Shown here piece by piece: positions 16,529 through 25,983 of a DNA stretch of 64,000 bases. Source of the DNA: Actinomadura violacea. Lineage in GTDB: Bacteria; Actinomycetota; Actinomycetes; Streptosporangiales; Streptosporangiaceae. The notes beneath the pieces were generated by a model, which did not search any database, was not told where the DNA came from, and saw nothing but the letters and a program-made list of their open reading frames with translations. The DNA is taken from positions 186,001 through 250,000 of the forward strand of contig NZ_JAGEPF010000011.1 in the NCBI RefSeq assembly GCF_017573465.1, given 5' to 3'. The first letter of the stretch is position 1. Every line of letters starts with the position of its first letter. Made by a program: the position numbers and the translations under genes.

Positions 16529-17455
16529 ATGGAGCTGAGCCGCCTGTCGACCGACGCGCTCGCCTCCTTCGCCGCGTTCGCCGACCGCCTCAACTTCACC
16601 CGCGCCGCCGAGGACCTGCACATCTCCCAGCCGGCCCTGCACGTCAAGATCCGCAAACTCGCCGAGACCATCGGCCGCCCCCTCTACACCCGGCACGGCC
16701 GCCGCATCGCGCTCACCCCCGCCGGCGAGGCCGTCGCCCGCCTCGCCCGCGACTTCGACGCCCGCGTCACCGCCTTCCTCGCCGACCTCGACGGCACCAC
16801 CGCGTCCCGCCTCCCCGTCCTCGCCGCCGGCGAAGGCGCCTACCTCTACCTGCTCGGCGACGCCGTCCGGCACGGCGTCCGGCTCATCAACGGGGACCGC
16901 GCGCGCACCCTCACCGCCGTCCGCACCGGCCGCGCCGACCTCGGCGTCGCCGTCCTGGACGTCCTGCCCGCCGACCTCGCCGCCGTCCCGCTGGCCGCCT
17001 ACCCGCAGGCCCTCGCCGTCCCCGCCGACCACCCGCTCGCCGGCCGCACGTCCCTCACCCTCGCCGACCTCGCCGGCGCGTCCCTCGTCGTCCCGCCGCC
17101 GGCCGGGCCGCACCGCATCGCCCTCGAACGCGCCCTCCGCGCCGCCGCGGTCCCCTGGACGGCCGCCGTCGAGGCCGAGGGCTGGCCGCTGCTGCTGCAC
17201 TTCGTGTCCCTGCGCGCCGGACTCGCCGTCGTGAACGGCTGCGTCGTCCCGCCGCCGGGCGTCGTCCTCCGCGAGATCACCGACCTGCCCGCCGTCCCCT
17301 ACTACGCCGTCCACCTGCCGGGCCGTGGCACCGACCCCCTCGTCGCCGGCCTGCTGACCAGGATCCGCGCCGCACTGAACACCGGGAGCCCACCGTGCAC
17401 TTCGAGATCACCGTCGACATCGACGCCGCCCCCGAGACCGTCTGGAACCTGCTGA
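16529..17455 (+). CDS. LysR family transcriptional regulator
   Basis: A 308-aa LTTR. The winged HTH covers ~1-65 (FTRAAEDLHISQPALHVKIRKL, ending with the typical LTPAGEAV), followed by a periplasmic-binding-like effector domain (~90-290). Its last 61 nt overlap the SRPBCC gene in another frame, so the last ~20 residues are Ser/Pro-rich read-through of that gene. The pair is probably co-transcribed, and the SRPBCC protein may share the effector of the regulator. The inducer is unknown. It is divergent from the HAD-like gene. Confidence 0.88.
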   Translation: MELSRLSTDALASFAAFADRLNFTRAAEDLHISQPALHVKIRKLAETIGRPLYTRHGRRIALTPAGEAVARLARDFDARVTAFLADLDGTTASRLPVLAAGEGAYLYLLGDAVRHGVRLINGDRARTLTAVRTGRADLGVAVLDVLPADLAAVPLAAYPQALAVPADHPLAGRTSLTLADLAGASLVVPPPAGPHRIALERALRAAAVPWTAAVEAEGWPLLLHFVSLRAGLAVVNGCVVPPPGVVLREITDLPAVPYYAVHLPGRGTDPLVAGLLTRIRAALNTGSPPCTSRSPSTSTPPPRPSGTC

Positions 17456-17814
17456 AGGACGTCGAGCGCTGGCCCGACATGACCGCCTCGATCAACCGCG
17501 TCGAACTGCTCGACGGCCCCGTCCGCGACGGCGCGCGAGCCCGCGTCCACCAGCCCGGCATGCCCGCCGCGATCTGGACCGTCACCGCGTTCACCGAGAA
17601 CGAGAACTTCACCTGGCAGTCCCGCTCGCCAGGCGTCACGACGACCGGCGGCCACGAGGTCCGCCCCGGCGCGGCCGGCGGCAGCACCGTCCGCCTCACC
17701 CTCGACCAGACCGGCCCGCTAGCCCCGGTGCTCGCCCTCCTCCTCGGCTCCCGGACCCGCCGCTACGTCACCATGGAGGCCACCGGCCTCAAGACCATCG
17801 CCGAATCCTCCTGA
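17395..17814 (+). CDS. SRPBCC family protein (START-like ligand-binding fold)
   Basis: A 139-aa helix-grip protein. It has the family's start HFEITVDIDAAPETVWNLL followed by VERWPDM, a β-sheet with WTVTAFTENENFTWQSRSPG, and a long C-terminal helix ending in GLKTIAESS. Such proteins bind hydrophobic ligands or act as polyketide cyclase-like enzymes. The GTG start lies within the LysR gene. No biosynthetic cluster is nearby, so the ligand is unknown. Confidence 0.85.
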   Translation: MHFEITVDIDAAPETVWNLLKDVERWPDMTASINRVELLDGPVRDGARARVHQPGMPAAIWTVTAFTENENFTWQSRSPGVTTTGGHEVRPGAAGGSTVRLTLDQTGPLAPVLALLLGSRTRRYVTMEATGLKTIAESS

Positions 17815-17954
17815 CCCGGCACACCGGCAACACCGCAGCGGCCCCTCGCCGCAACGCGCGCTCGCAGCGGCCCTGAACAAGCCCTCAGCGCCGCCGAGAG
17901 CTTTGCGGAACTCACTCGGCGGCGGCCTGCTCCAGGTCCGCTCACAGCGCCCGG

Positions 17955-18905
17955 TCAGCCGCGGGCGGCGACGATGTCGGCGACGGTCTTCTCCAGCGCG
18001 TACGCGGGGTCGGCCGCGCCGCCCTTCACCTGCGCGTCGGCCTCCGCGACCGCGGTCAGCGCGCGCGCCACCCCGTCGCCCGACCAGCCGCGCAGCTGCC
18101 TCTGCACGCGCTCGATCTTCCACGGTGGCATCCCCAGGTCCTTGGCCAGCGCGGCGCCACGCGCTCCGCGCGGCGCACCGCCGACCTTGGCCAGCCCTCG
18201 CACGCCCTGGGCGAGCGCACTGACGATCAATACCGGCGCCACGCCGGTCGCGAGCGCCCAGCGCAACTGCTCCAGCGCCTCGGCGAGGTGCCCCTCGATC
18301 GCCTTGTCCGCGACGGTGAACCCGCTGACCTCGGCGCGCCCGCGGTAGTAGCGGGCGACGGCCGCGTCGTCGATCTTCCCTCCGGTGTCGGAGACGAGCT
18401 GGCTGCACGCGGCCGCCAGCTCGCGCAGGTCGTTGCCGACCGCCTCCAGCAGCCCGCGCGCCGCGTCCGGCGAGATCTTGCCGCCGGACCGGCGGATCTC
18501 CGCCCGCACGAAGTCGACCCGCTCCCCCACCTTGGTCACCTTGGGGCAGGCGATCTTGCGCGCCTTCAGCTTCGTCAGCCCGTCCACCAGCGCCTTGCCC
18601 TTGGCTCCGCCGTGGTGGACGGCCACCAACACCACGTCGTCCGCCGGCGTCTTGGCGTACTTGAGCACCTCGGCGGCGAGGTCCTTGCCGAGATCCTGCG
18701 CCGACCGGATCACGAGCACCTTCCCGCCCCCGAACAGCGACGGCGACGTCAGCTCCGCGATCCGCCCGGGCTCGAGCCCGCCCGGCGCGAGGTCGATCAC
18801 CTCGGCGTCCGGGTCCTGCGCCCGCACCGACGCGGCGACCTCGCCGATCGCCCGCTCGACGAGCAGTTCTTCGTCTCCCACGATCAGGATGATGGCCTCG
18901 GACAC
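17955..18905 (-). CDS. holA: DNA polymerase III subunit delta
   Basis: A 316-aa clamp-loader subunit that opens the β-clamp during replication. It matches actinobacterial HolA in length and in its AAA+-like delta fold: N-terminal ILIVGDEELLVERAI, central KLKARKIACPKVTK and VDFVRAEIRRSGGKISPDAA, and a C-terminal ALAQGVRGLAKVGG / DLGMPPWKIERVQRQL. The start is a GTG at 18905. It lies 50 bp downstream of the S-4TM effector gene with no clear terminator between, so it may be partly transcribed from the island operon. In most actinobacteria the upstream neighbour is comEC, not this island. Confidence 0.95.
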   Translation of the reverse strand: MSEAIILIVGDEELLVERAIGEVAASVRAQDPDAEVIDLAPGGLEPGRIAELTSPSLFGGGKVLVIRSAQDLGKDLAAEVLKYAKTPADDVVLVAVHHGGAKGKALVDGLTKLKARKIACPKVTKVGERVDFVRAEIRRSGGKISPDAARGLLEAVGNDLRELAAACSQLVSDTGGKIDDAAVARYYRGRAEVSGFTVADKAIEGHLAEALEQLRWALATGVAPVLIVSALAQGVRGLAKVGGAPRGARGAALAKDLGMPPWKIERVQRQLRGWSGDGVARALTAVAEADAQVKGGAADPAYALEKTVADIVAARG

Positions 18906-18955
18906 CCCACGAGCATGCCACGCCGACCCCCCTCCCCGCGCCACCTCGCCCCCGC

Positions 18956-19879
18956 TCACGTGGTCTCCAAGCCGTCGACGAGCGCCGCGGCGCCCTCCGC
19001 CGTGCTGCGTTCGGACGCGCCCCGCCGCAGCCGGTAGAAGATCCCGGGGATCTTCGGGCCGTCCCGGCGCAGCAGGTAGGCGACGTCCTGGACCCGGCGG
19101 CAGTCGCCGGGGTCGAGGCCCGCCGGATCGCCCCGGTGCGCGTCCCACAGGTCCTGCATCTCCTGCAGCGCCTCCTCGCGCCGGCCCGCGTGCCGCCGGT
19201 GGGCCCCGGCCAGCTCGACGCAGTCGAGCAGCGCCGGGCACACCGGAAGGAACAGCCTGACGAGATAGTCCGCCAGGCTCAGATCCCGGTAGAGCGCGAG
19301 CGCCATCCCGACCGTGAACCAGCCCAGGCCCGCAGCCAGGAGCGCGGCCGAGTAGGCGCGATGGTCGCGCAGGCTCCAGACCATGCTCTGGCGCTGGCAC
19401 AGCAGGACGTCTCCGGGCCACGGGACGTCGCGCACCTCGATGCCGAACCAGCCGCGGTACCTGTCCGGGCGGCGGATGCGGGCCGCCGCGGACGCGACCT
19501 CCTCCGGCGCGGGCCGCGCCCCGGCGAGGGCGGTGTTCCACGGCAGCTCGAAAAGCTCCGTCTCGTACAGCTCCTGAACCGCGGCGGCACGGTACACGGC
19601 GCGCTCCTCCAGCCACGCGAGCGCCGTCCGGGACACCATCAGCCACGCCGCGCCCACAACGGCGAGCATCTCGCCCGCCGCCGGGAAGACCAGCACGGCG
19701 ACCGGTGCGACGGCCGCGACGAGCAGCGTCCCGGCCACCCGGTACCGCCGCCGCCACTGCGCGCGGTGATAGAGGTCGCTGTAGGCGAGCAGCCGGCGCA
19801 GGTGCCGGCTCCGGTCCTGACGCCGGTCGATCCGCAGCGATGCGCCGTGCGGGACCGGATGGGTCGTCTGCGCGGCCAT
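18956..19879 (-). CDS. S-4TM family putative pore-forming effector
   Basis: A 307-aa inner-membrane protein. Four membrane segments are visible at ~47-66, ~70-90, ~178-198 and ~203-226. Between the two hairpins is the family signature: VQELYETELFELPWN at ~101-115 and WFGIEVRDVPWP, then CQRQSMVWSLRDHRAYS. The C-terminal cytoplasmic tail has RRVQDVAYLLRR and IPGIFYRLRR. S-4TM proteins are predicted pore-forming executioners of nucleotide-signalled conflict systems. Here it is the last gene of the island operon, 3 nt after the WD40 gene. Recognition rests on motifs, not a profile search. Confidence 0.85.
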   Translation of the reverse strand: MAAQTTHPVPHGASLRIDRRQDRSRHLRRLLAYSDLYHRAQWRRRYRVAGTLLVAAVAPVAVLVFPAAGEMLAVVGAAWLMVSRTALAWLEERAVYRAAAVQELYETELFELPWNTALAGARPAPEEVASAAARIRRPDRYRGWFGIEVRDVPWPGDVLLCQRQSMVWSLRDHRAYSAALLAAGLGWFTVGMALALYRDLSLADYLVRLFLPVCPALLDCVELAGAHRRHAGRREEALQEMQDLWDAHRGDPAGLDPGDCRRVQDVAYLLRRDGPKIPGIFYRLRRGASERSTAEGAAALVDGLETT

Positions 19880-19882
19880 GGC

Positions 19883-22800
19883 TCAGCCCCCCATCGGGCA
19901 CAGGGGCCGGTCGCGCAGCCGCTGCGGCGCGTCCGGCACCGCGTCGCCGACCGTGGGGCTCACGCCGCGCCAGCCGCCCATCCGGCAGGCGCGCGCGGCG
20001 AGCGCCTTCGCATCGAGGACCATGTCGAGTTGCATGGCGGCGAATCCGAGCGCGAAATGCAGCCCCCCGGTGTCCTGCCAGGTGGCGAGCGGAGGGTCGG
20101 CCGGCTCGGGGTATCTGACGCGCAGCAGGCGTTCGGCCGAGCGCACGTCGATGACGTCGATGTAGCCCGTCCGGGCGGAGAGCACGGCGTCGTTCCCGAC
20201 TGCGGTCAGCGTGCCGACGTACATCGACTCCCCGGGCAGTGCCCGCTCTTTCACCTGCCGGTCGCGCACGTCGTAGGCGAAGACGTCGCCGCCGGGCCCA
20301 GCGGCGACCACGGTTCCGTCCTGGACGACGACGGCCAGCACCGCGGGGTGCGAACCGAGCGGGACCGGCCGCCCGGCGCGGCCGCCCCTGTCCAGCGGCC
20401 ACATGATCATGCCGGTCCGGGTGCAGCCGACGACCCGGGCGCGCTGCGCGTCGACGGCCAGGCAGGCGAGCGGGTCCGCCAGCGTCCTCTCCGAGACCTC
20501 CCGCGGCGGCGCCGTGCCGTCGTAGGCGTAGGTGACGAGCCGGTCGGCCCAGGACACATAGAGCCGGCCACGGTCCTCGTCCAGCGCGGCCTTGGGCCGG
20601 ACGGCGGGGCCGGGCGGCGGGCGCAGGTCACCGATCCGCTCGAGACGGCGGCCGCCGTCCCAGCGCCACACCAGGACGTGCCCGTCAGCGGTGACCAGCG
20701 CCGCCGACTTCGACCGCGCGCTGAGCACGCCCGGCGAGAGGCTGTACTTCGACGGGTAGGAGACCTCGGCGTCGGCACGCCCCGTGCTCGGGTCGTACAC
20801 CGTCAGCCAGGCACGCTTCCCGAACAGTCCCGTCAGGAGGAGCATCTTGCCGCTGTCCGGAAGGACGGCGACGCCGGACGCGCCCGCCACCCACTGCTTG
20901 AACATGCGGCGGTCGGCCTGTCCGTGGACGGCCAGCGCACCAGGCCCCGCCGGCGTGACGGTGGTGCCGCCGTCCCCGCTCACGGCCGCCGCGCCCTGGA
21001 CGGGGGCTCCCTCCCCGACGACCGGGGCGGCCGCACTCACCTCCCCATCGAGGAGCAGCCCGGCGGTGCGGACGGGGACGAGGCCCTTCTCCCCGGCGAG
21101 CCACAGCGTGCCGTCCGTCACCGGCAGCGGGCGGCTCCCCTCAGCGGCGAAGACGGGTTTGCGGAGCCGTTTCCCCGTCCGTGCGTCCAGGGGGCTGATG
21201 AAGCCGTTCGCGGTCATGGCGAACGCGGCCTTGCCGTCCTGGTCGTAGACGATGCCGGTCCCTGGCGACTGGAGGTCGATCGCGCCGGTGCGCTCGGCCG
21301 CCTTGCCTGACCTCTGCCAGAACGAGGCCTCCCCGCCGGCCGTGATCTGGGCGAGCGCCCCGCCCTTCGGCGCGAACGCCAGCGCTGCGACGTCGGCGCC
21401 CTCGGCGAAGCGGACCGGCGGCTTCTGCGCGGCTCCCGGCCACAGCAGGGAACCGTCACCGGTCGCCGCCGCGAGATCCTTTCCGTTCGTCGAGAAGGAG
21501 AGGGCTCTCACAGTGGCCCCTCGGCCGGGCAGTGGCAGGGCACCGGATCGCCCTGCCGGCGCCAGCGCGACGGTCCGCACGCCGGCAGAACGGCCGGCGT
21601 AGGCGAGCGTCCGCCCGTCCGGGGCCAGGGCCAGGGCCGTCACCGCGCCTGCGGTGGCGACCTTCCGCGGGACCTGCGGCGCCCCCGCCACGAGGGACCA
21701 CACGGCGACCTCCGCCGTGCCGCCGGCCGCGGCAACCGTGCGGCCATCGGCCGCCATCACCAGCGAACGCAGCGGGGAAGGCGCGCCGCGCAGCAGCTCG
21801 CGCAGTCGGAAGTCGCCGTAGACCGCGTTCAGCAGAGCCGAACGCGCACCGCCGCTCCCCGAGGAGATCCGCTGGGCGGCCAGTGCCCGCAGCAGCGCGG
21901 TCCCGGGCTCCGCAGTCGCGTGCCCGGCCACCTCGCCGGCGATCCCGCGCGCCGACCGGAGGTCGGCCTGGCGTTCGGCCTCCTTGCCCGAATCGCCGCG
22001 ACTGTGGAGCGCGTACCCGCCCGCCACGGCGAGCAGCGCGACCACCACGCCCACGGTCGCCCACCTCAGCCGGCGGCTCGGACGCCTTCGGGCCAGCCGG
22101 AGCGCCGTCGCCACATCGGGCGCCGGGAGCCGTTGCGGCGCGCGGACGCCGAGCCGCATGACCCGTGCGCGCACCGGCCGCGGCTCGGGGGCCTGCTCCC
22201 TTCCCAGGATCAGGCGCTTGCCGTTCTCCTCCGCGAAGCGAGCGAGTCCCTCGTCGTCCTCGACCGGGAAAAGCCGGTCGCCCCCGTCCAGCCTGGCCAC
22301 GACCGTCAGCGCCGGGTCGAGCCGCGTCCCGGTGGCGAGCGCGTCGGCCAGCACGGCCAGCGGCGCGGCGAGCGGCGTCCGCGGGACGGTGTCGCGGCCC
22401 TTGCCGCTCGCCGCGACGAGCCGCCACCGCACGCCCGCCACCGGCCCGTCCGGCGGCGACACCGTCACCGCCGCCGCCTCGCCACAGGTCAGCGGGTCGA
22501 TCTCGGTGAACGCCATCTCCTTCGGGCACGGCCATGCGCAGGGCGGGCGCCCCTCGGGCAGGTCGACGGCCTCGGCGACGAGCGTCACCGGCTCGTACCC
22601 CGCCCTTCCGCGCACCGGCACGCTCATCTGCACCGTCCGCGGCGCGGGCCCGTCCGGCGCGGCGGCGAGCAGATCGACGAGGTCCAGCACCTGTGCGCGG
22701 GCCACCGGAGCGGGTGTGCGGTCCGCGCCGGCCCATTCAGCGAGGGCCGTCTCCAGGCACCGCTCCGCGTCCGCATCGCGGCCGTGCCACCGATGCCGAA

Positions 22801-23101
22801 CGGTCTCCGCGGCGTACAGGAAGGCGCGCAGGCGCCGGGCAAGGAAGGGGTAGGGGGCGCCCGAGGCGTACAGCTTCCCCTGGACGGCTTCCGCGAACTC
22901 ACCCTCCCTCAGCCTGGCCAGCACGTCGACATCGTCGCCGGCCGCGCGCCGGGCGGCATCCAGCAGCCACTTGCCCCGGACGAACACCTCGGCGATCTTG
23001 TCGGCCGTCTCCAGTTTCCTGGAGCGGCCCTTCCCGCCGCTGGTCCGCCACTGCTCGACGATGCGCGTGAGCTCTTCGGGTTCCCGTTCCGTCACTTGCA
23101 T
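19883..23101 (-). CDS. TM-anchored WD40-like repeat protein with degenerate Lon-like domain
   Basis: A 1072-aa protein. Residues 1-145 are α-helical and of unknown type. About 155-300 resembles the Lon-type domain of its upstream neighbour (VRWRLVAASGKG, PLAAPLAVLADALATG, DPALTVVARLDGGDRLFPV), but GPSAG is replaced by TPLAA and no catalytic Lys is seen. One TM helix lies at ~347-365. A short helical linker (HATAEPGTALLRALAAQRI) leads into degenerate WD40-like blades from ~415 to the end (repeats of the type LALAPDGRTLAYAG). The ATG overlaps the upstream gene's stop region by 10 nt. I see no NTPase motif. A sensor or scaffold role is inference. Confidence 0.8.
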   Translation of the reverse strand: MQVTEREPEELTRIVEQWRTSGGKGRSRKLETADKIAEVFVRGKWLLDAARRAAGDDVDVLARLREGEFAEAVQGKLYASGAPYPFLARRLRAFLYAAETVRHRWHGRDADAERCLETALAEWAGADRTPAPVARAQVLDLVDLLAAAPDGPAPRTVQMSVPVRGRAGYEPVTLVAEAVDLPEGRPPCAWPCPKEMAFTEIDPLTCGEAAAVTVSPPDGPVAGVRWRLVAASGKGRDTVPRTPLAAPLAVLADALATGTRLDPALTVVARLDGGDRLFPVEDDEGLARFAEENGKRLILGREQAPEPRPVRARVMRLGVRAPQRLPAPDVATALRLARRRPSRRLRWATVGVVVALLAVAGGYALHSRGDSGKEAERQADLRSARGIAGEVAGHATAEPGTALLRALAAQRISSGSGGARSALLNAVYGDFRLRELLRGAPSPLRSLVMAADGRTVAAAGGTAEVAVWSLVAGAPQVPRKVATAGAVTALALAPDGRTLAYAGRSAGVRTVALAPAGRSGALPLPGRGATVRALSFSTNGKDLAAATGDGSLLWPGAAQKPPVRFAEGADVAALAFAPKGGALAQITAGGEASFWQRSGKAAERTGAIDLQSPGTGIVYDQDGKAAFAMTANGFISPLDARTGKRLRKPVFAAEGSRPLPVTDGTLWLAGEKGLVPVRTAGLLLDGEVSAAAPVVGEGAPVQGAAAVSGDGGTTVTPAGPGALAVHGQADRRMFKQWVAGASGVAVLPDSGKMLLLTGLFGKRAWLTVYDPSTGRADAEVSYPSKYSLSPGVLSARSKSAALVTADGHVLVWRWDGGRRLERIGDLRPPPGPAVRPKAALDEDRGRLYVSWADRLVTYAYDGTAPPREVSERTLADPLACLAVDAQRARVVGCTRTGMIMWPLDRGGRAGRPVPLGSHPAVLAVVVQDGTVVAAGPGGDVFAYDVRDRQVKERALPGESMYVGTLTAVGNDAVLSARTGYIDVIDVRSAERLLRVRYPEPADPPLATWQDTGGLHFALGFAAMQLDMVLDAKALAARACRMGGWRGVSPTVGDAVPDAPQRLRDRPLCPMGG

Positions 23102-25983
23102 GCGGCCAGCGCCTCCCCTGCTCTCATGTGCGCCTCCTCCGGGACGGCGATGTCCGGGTCGTGCGCGGCCCACGGCGACAGCAGCGAGCAGGCCCGCCCC
23201 ACGAGAAATTTCGACGTCAGGCCGAGCACGACGAGCCGGCCGCTCCCCGATCCGAAGGCCGCGTAGCGACCGTTGCCGGTGAAGGCCGCGCTGTACAGCG
23301 GCGCCACCGTCAGCCCGTGCCCGTCGGCGGGGTTCACCGCGGCGATCTCGCTCCCGTCGTCGGCGTCGATGACGCGGACCGACCCGGCCTGGTCCGGCAC
23401 CAGCCAGGTCTTCCGGTCCGGCGAGACCGCGATGTTCATCACGGTGCCGGTGACCCGGGCCGTCGGCTGCACGCCGGTCCGCCGCAGCCGCAGGTCGGTG
23501 ACCCCCAGGTCGCCGGTGCCGGCGCCGACGAGCAGCTTCGAGGACGCCAGCGGCACGGCCACCGCGAGCCCGCCGGGGAAGCCCAAGTTCCGCGGCTCGC
23601 CGACCGGCGGAACGATGGCCGCGTGGTCTCCGTCGTAACCGACGATCAGTTCGCCGCTGCTCGGGACGAACAGCAGGGTTCGCGCGGCCCCGTGCCCGGC
23701 GGTCCGGACGGTGCGTAGAAGCCGCCCGTCCCGCAGCTCCCACACCTCGACGGTGCCCTGGAGGTCACCGACCGCGACCCGGCCCGCCCGCAGGTCGGCC
23801 GCCATCGACAGCACGCGTCCCAGCCCGTGCGGCGTCCGCCCGCCCAGCACGCGCACGACCCGGCCGCCGTCGCGGTCCGACACCACGGCGCGGCCGTCCA
23901 TGTGGCCGGTCAGCAGAGTCTTCCCGTCGGCGGTGACGGCGAGCGCCAGGATGGGGCCGTACCCGCTCAGATCGACGGTCTGCACGATCCGCATGCTCGG
24001 CACCTCGACCACCCGGACCAGCCCGTCCATGCCCGCGGTGATCACCCGCCCCCGCGCGCGGGGATCGGTGCGCACCTGCGTGACCAGGCCCTTGTGCAGG
24101 GCCGGCCCGGGCCGCACCGACCAGTCCGTCGGATGCCAGGCGTCGGTGAGCGCGACCAGCCTGCCGCCCGCCGCGTCGAGCTGCGGCTCCCCCCGGAACC
24201 GCATGGCGCGCCCGCCGAGCTCCGGTCCGAGCCAGTTCCCGGTGTTCAGATCCAGGACCTTCAGGGCGGTCGGAACGTCCTGCCTCAGCGCCCCCGACGA
24301 ACCGACCACCAGCCGGTCGCCGTCCCGTCCCGCCGCGAGCCGGATCACGCCCGACGGGTCCTCGATCTCGCGCACGACCTTCCAGCGGCCGGTCTCCCAC
24401 ACCGTGACCCGGCCGAACGGGGGCCCCTTGCCGATGATCTGGCGTCCGACCGCCAGCACGCGGCGGCCATCGGCCAGGCGCGCCACAGCGAGCGCGTGCG
24501 AACCGTTGAAGACCGAGCGGTTGGCCGGGCGCAGGACCCGCTCGCGGCGGCCGGACGACGCCGAGTGGACGGCCACCTCCACTTCCCCCCGCTTCGCGCT
24601 CGTCACGGCCACCGAGCCGTCGTCGACGAACGCGACGTCGTTGGGCTCCAGCACCGGCAGCGGGACGGCGGCGTGGTGCGGCAGCAGGCCCGCCCGGGCC
24701 GGCGGCCCGGCGGCCCATGGCCAGATCACCGCGCCACGCCCGGCCCGTAGGACAGCCAGCCGGCCGCCGTCCGGCGAGACCGCCAGGCGCTGGACCGCGC
24801 CGCCCGCGGAGCCCTCCCCCATCGGCCGCGGAACCCGGCCCGTGACGTCCCAGCGGACGACGAGCCCGTTCTCGTCCCCGCTGATCAGCGACCGCCCGTC
24901 GGGGGTGAAGGCCAGCGCGGTCACCCCGCCGCCGCCGTGGTGCGCCGCCCGGTACCGGCCGCCGCCGGGTTCCTGCACCCGCACCCGGTGGCCGTCGCCC
25001 CCGACCGCGACGCGGCGGCCGTCGGCCGAGACCGCCACCGCGCCGGCGGGCCGGTCGCCTGCGGCGACTCCGCGCAGCCGCGGGTCCACCGCCGCCACCC
25101 GCAGCAGCGCGTCCCGCGCCTCCGGCTTCCGCGGCCCGAGCCGCTGCGCCGCCAGCGCGGCCACCGCCGCGAGGCCCGGTTCGGTACGGGCGTCCCGGCC
25201 GGTGATCGAGGCCAGCTCGCGCACCCGCCTGGCGTCCCGCTCGCCCCGCGCCCGCCCGACCGCCCAGACCGCGGCCAGCGCCAGGACGATCACGACCAGC
25301 AGGGGTGCCATCCAGTACGGATGGCGGGACGGATGGATCCGCATCAGCGCCAGGGACGCCGCTACGTCATCCGCCTTCTCCGTCTGCAGACGCGGACCTC
25401 GATGCTCCGCCTCGGCCTGGACCTCGGCCCAGTTGGCGGGCGAGACCAGCAGCCTGAGCCTCAGCTCCGCCACGGGGATCACCTTCCGCCGGAACTTCGT
25501 CACTCCGAGGAGCGCGCCGTCCCGGGTCACCCGGCCGCTCAGCACCGTCCGTCGGTCGTAAGGGGCGCGCGCGTCCGGTGTGAGGCCATGCAGGTAGGCC
25601 AGAGCCAGCGCCATCGCACCGCCCGCCGACGGCCCGCCGACGTCGTCGACCTTCCTGCGGTCGTCGCCGTACGGCAGGAGGCACCAGCGGTTGAACGAAC
25701 GAGCACGGAAGCGAGGGTGGCCCTTCGCCCACTCCAGCGCCTCGTTGAACGACTCCCGCATTCCCCCGTCGTCGTGCGTCGGAGGCGGCCCCTTCAGCAC
25801 GGCCGGGTTCGCGCGCTTGAACCGGAGAACCCTCACCTCCAGCGTGAGGACCCTGCCGCCCTGCTCCTCCGCGACCACGATCGGCAGCCGCACGACCCGC
25901 CGGCGGCGCCGCCACGGCGGCTGCGACCAGCCGCCGAAAAGCCGGGCGCGCAGCCGCGAGACCGCGGCGCGGAACCCGGTCAC
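23092..25983 (-). CDS. Lon-like Ser-Lys peptidase domain, TM helix and WD40-like propeller
   Basis: A 963-aa protein. Residues ~30-215 form a Lon (S16)-type proteolytic domain: the DDVGGPSAGGAMALALAYL block puts the nucleophile at Ser119, and LSGRVTRDGALLGVTKFRRK supplies Lys163 or Lys167 as general base. There is no AAA+ module. A TM helix spans ~223-243, followed by a helical linker and WD40-like blades (for example LAFTPDGRSLISGDENGLVVRWD) to the end. The GTG start overlaps the upstream stop as GTGA. Its closest relative here is the next gene. Likely a membrane-tethered protease regulated by a propeller sensor; substrate unknown. Confidence 0.78.
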   Translation of the reverse strand: MTGFRAAVSRLRARLFGGWSQPPWRRRRRVVRLPIVVAEEQGGRVLTLEVRVLRFKRANPAVLKGPPPTHDDGGMRESFNEALEWAKGHPRFRARSFNRWCLLPYGDDRRKVDDVGGPSAGGAMALALAYLHGLTPDARAPYDRRTVLSGRVTRDGALLGVTKFRRKVIPVAELRLRLLVSPANWAEVQAEAEHRGPRLQTEKADDVAASLALMRIHPSRHPYWMAPLLVVIVLALAAVWAVGRARGERDARRVRELASITGRDARTEPGLAAVAALAAQRLGPRKPEARDALLRVAAVDPRLRGVAAGDRPAGAVAVSADGRRVAVGGDGHRVRVQEPGGGRYRAAHHGGGGVTALAFTPDGRSLISGDENGLVVRWDVTGRVPRPMGEGSAGGAVQRLAVSPDGGRLAVLRAGRGAVIWPWAAGPPARAGLLPHHAAVPLPVLEPNDVAFVDDGSVAVTSAKRGEVEVAVHSASSGRRERVLRPANRSVFNGSHALAVARLADGRRVLAVGRQIIGKGPPFGRVTVWETGRWKVVREIEDPSGVIRLAAGRDGDRLVVGSSGALRQDVPTALKVLDLNTGNWLGPELGGRAMRFRGEPQLDAAGGRLVALTDAWHPTDWSVRPGPALHKGLVTQVRTDPRARGRVITAGMDGLVRVVEVPSMRIVQTVDLSGYGPILALAVTADGKTLLTGHMDGRAVVSDRDGGRVVRVLGGRTPHGLGRVLSMAADLRAGRVAVGDLQGTVEVWELRDGRLLRTVRTAGHGAARTLLFVPSSGELIVGYDGDHAAIVPPVGEPRNLGFPGGLAVAVPLASSKLLVGAGTGDLGVTDLRLRRTGVQPTARVTGTVMNIAVSPDRKTWLVPDQAGSVRVIDADDGSEIAAVNPADGHGLTVAPLYSAAFTGNGRYAAFGSGSGRLVVLGLTSKFLVGRACSLLSPWAAHDPDIAVPEEAHMRAGEALAACK

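Noticed and set aside
18906..20402. N-terminal extension of the holA frame through the S-4TM gene into the WD40 gene
   Set aside because: The extension lies in another frame of the S-4TM and WD40 genes, is Arg/Gly/Ala-rich and does not match HolA, which starts at the GTG at 18905.
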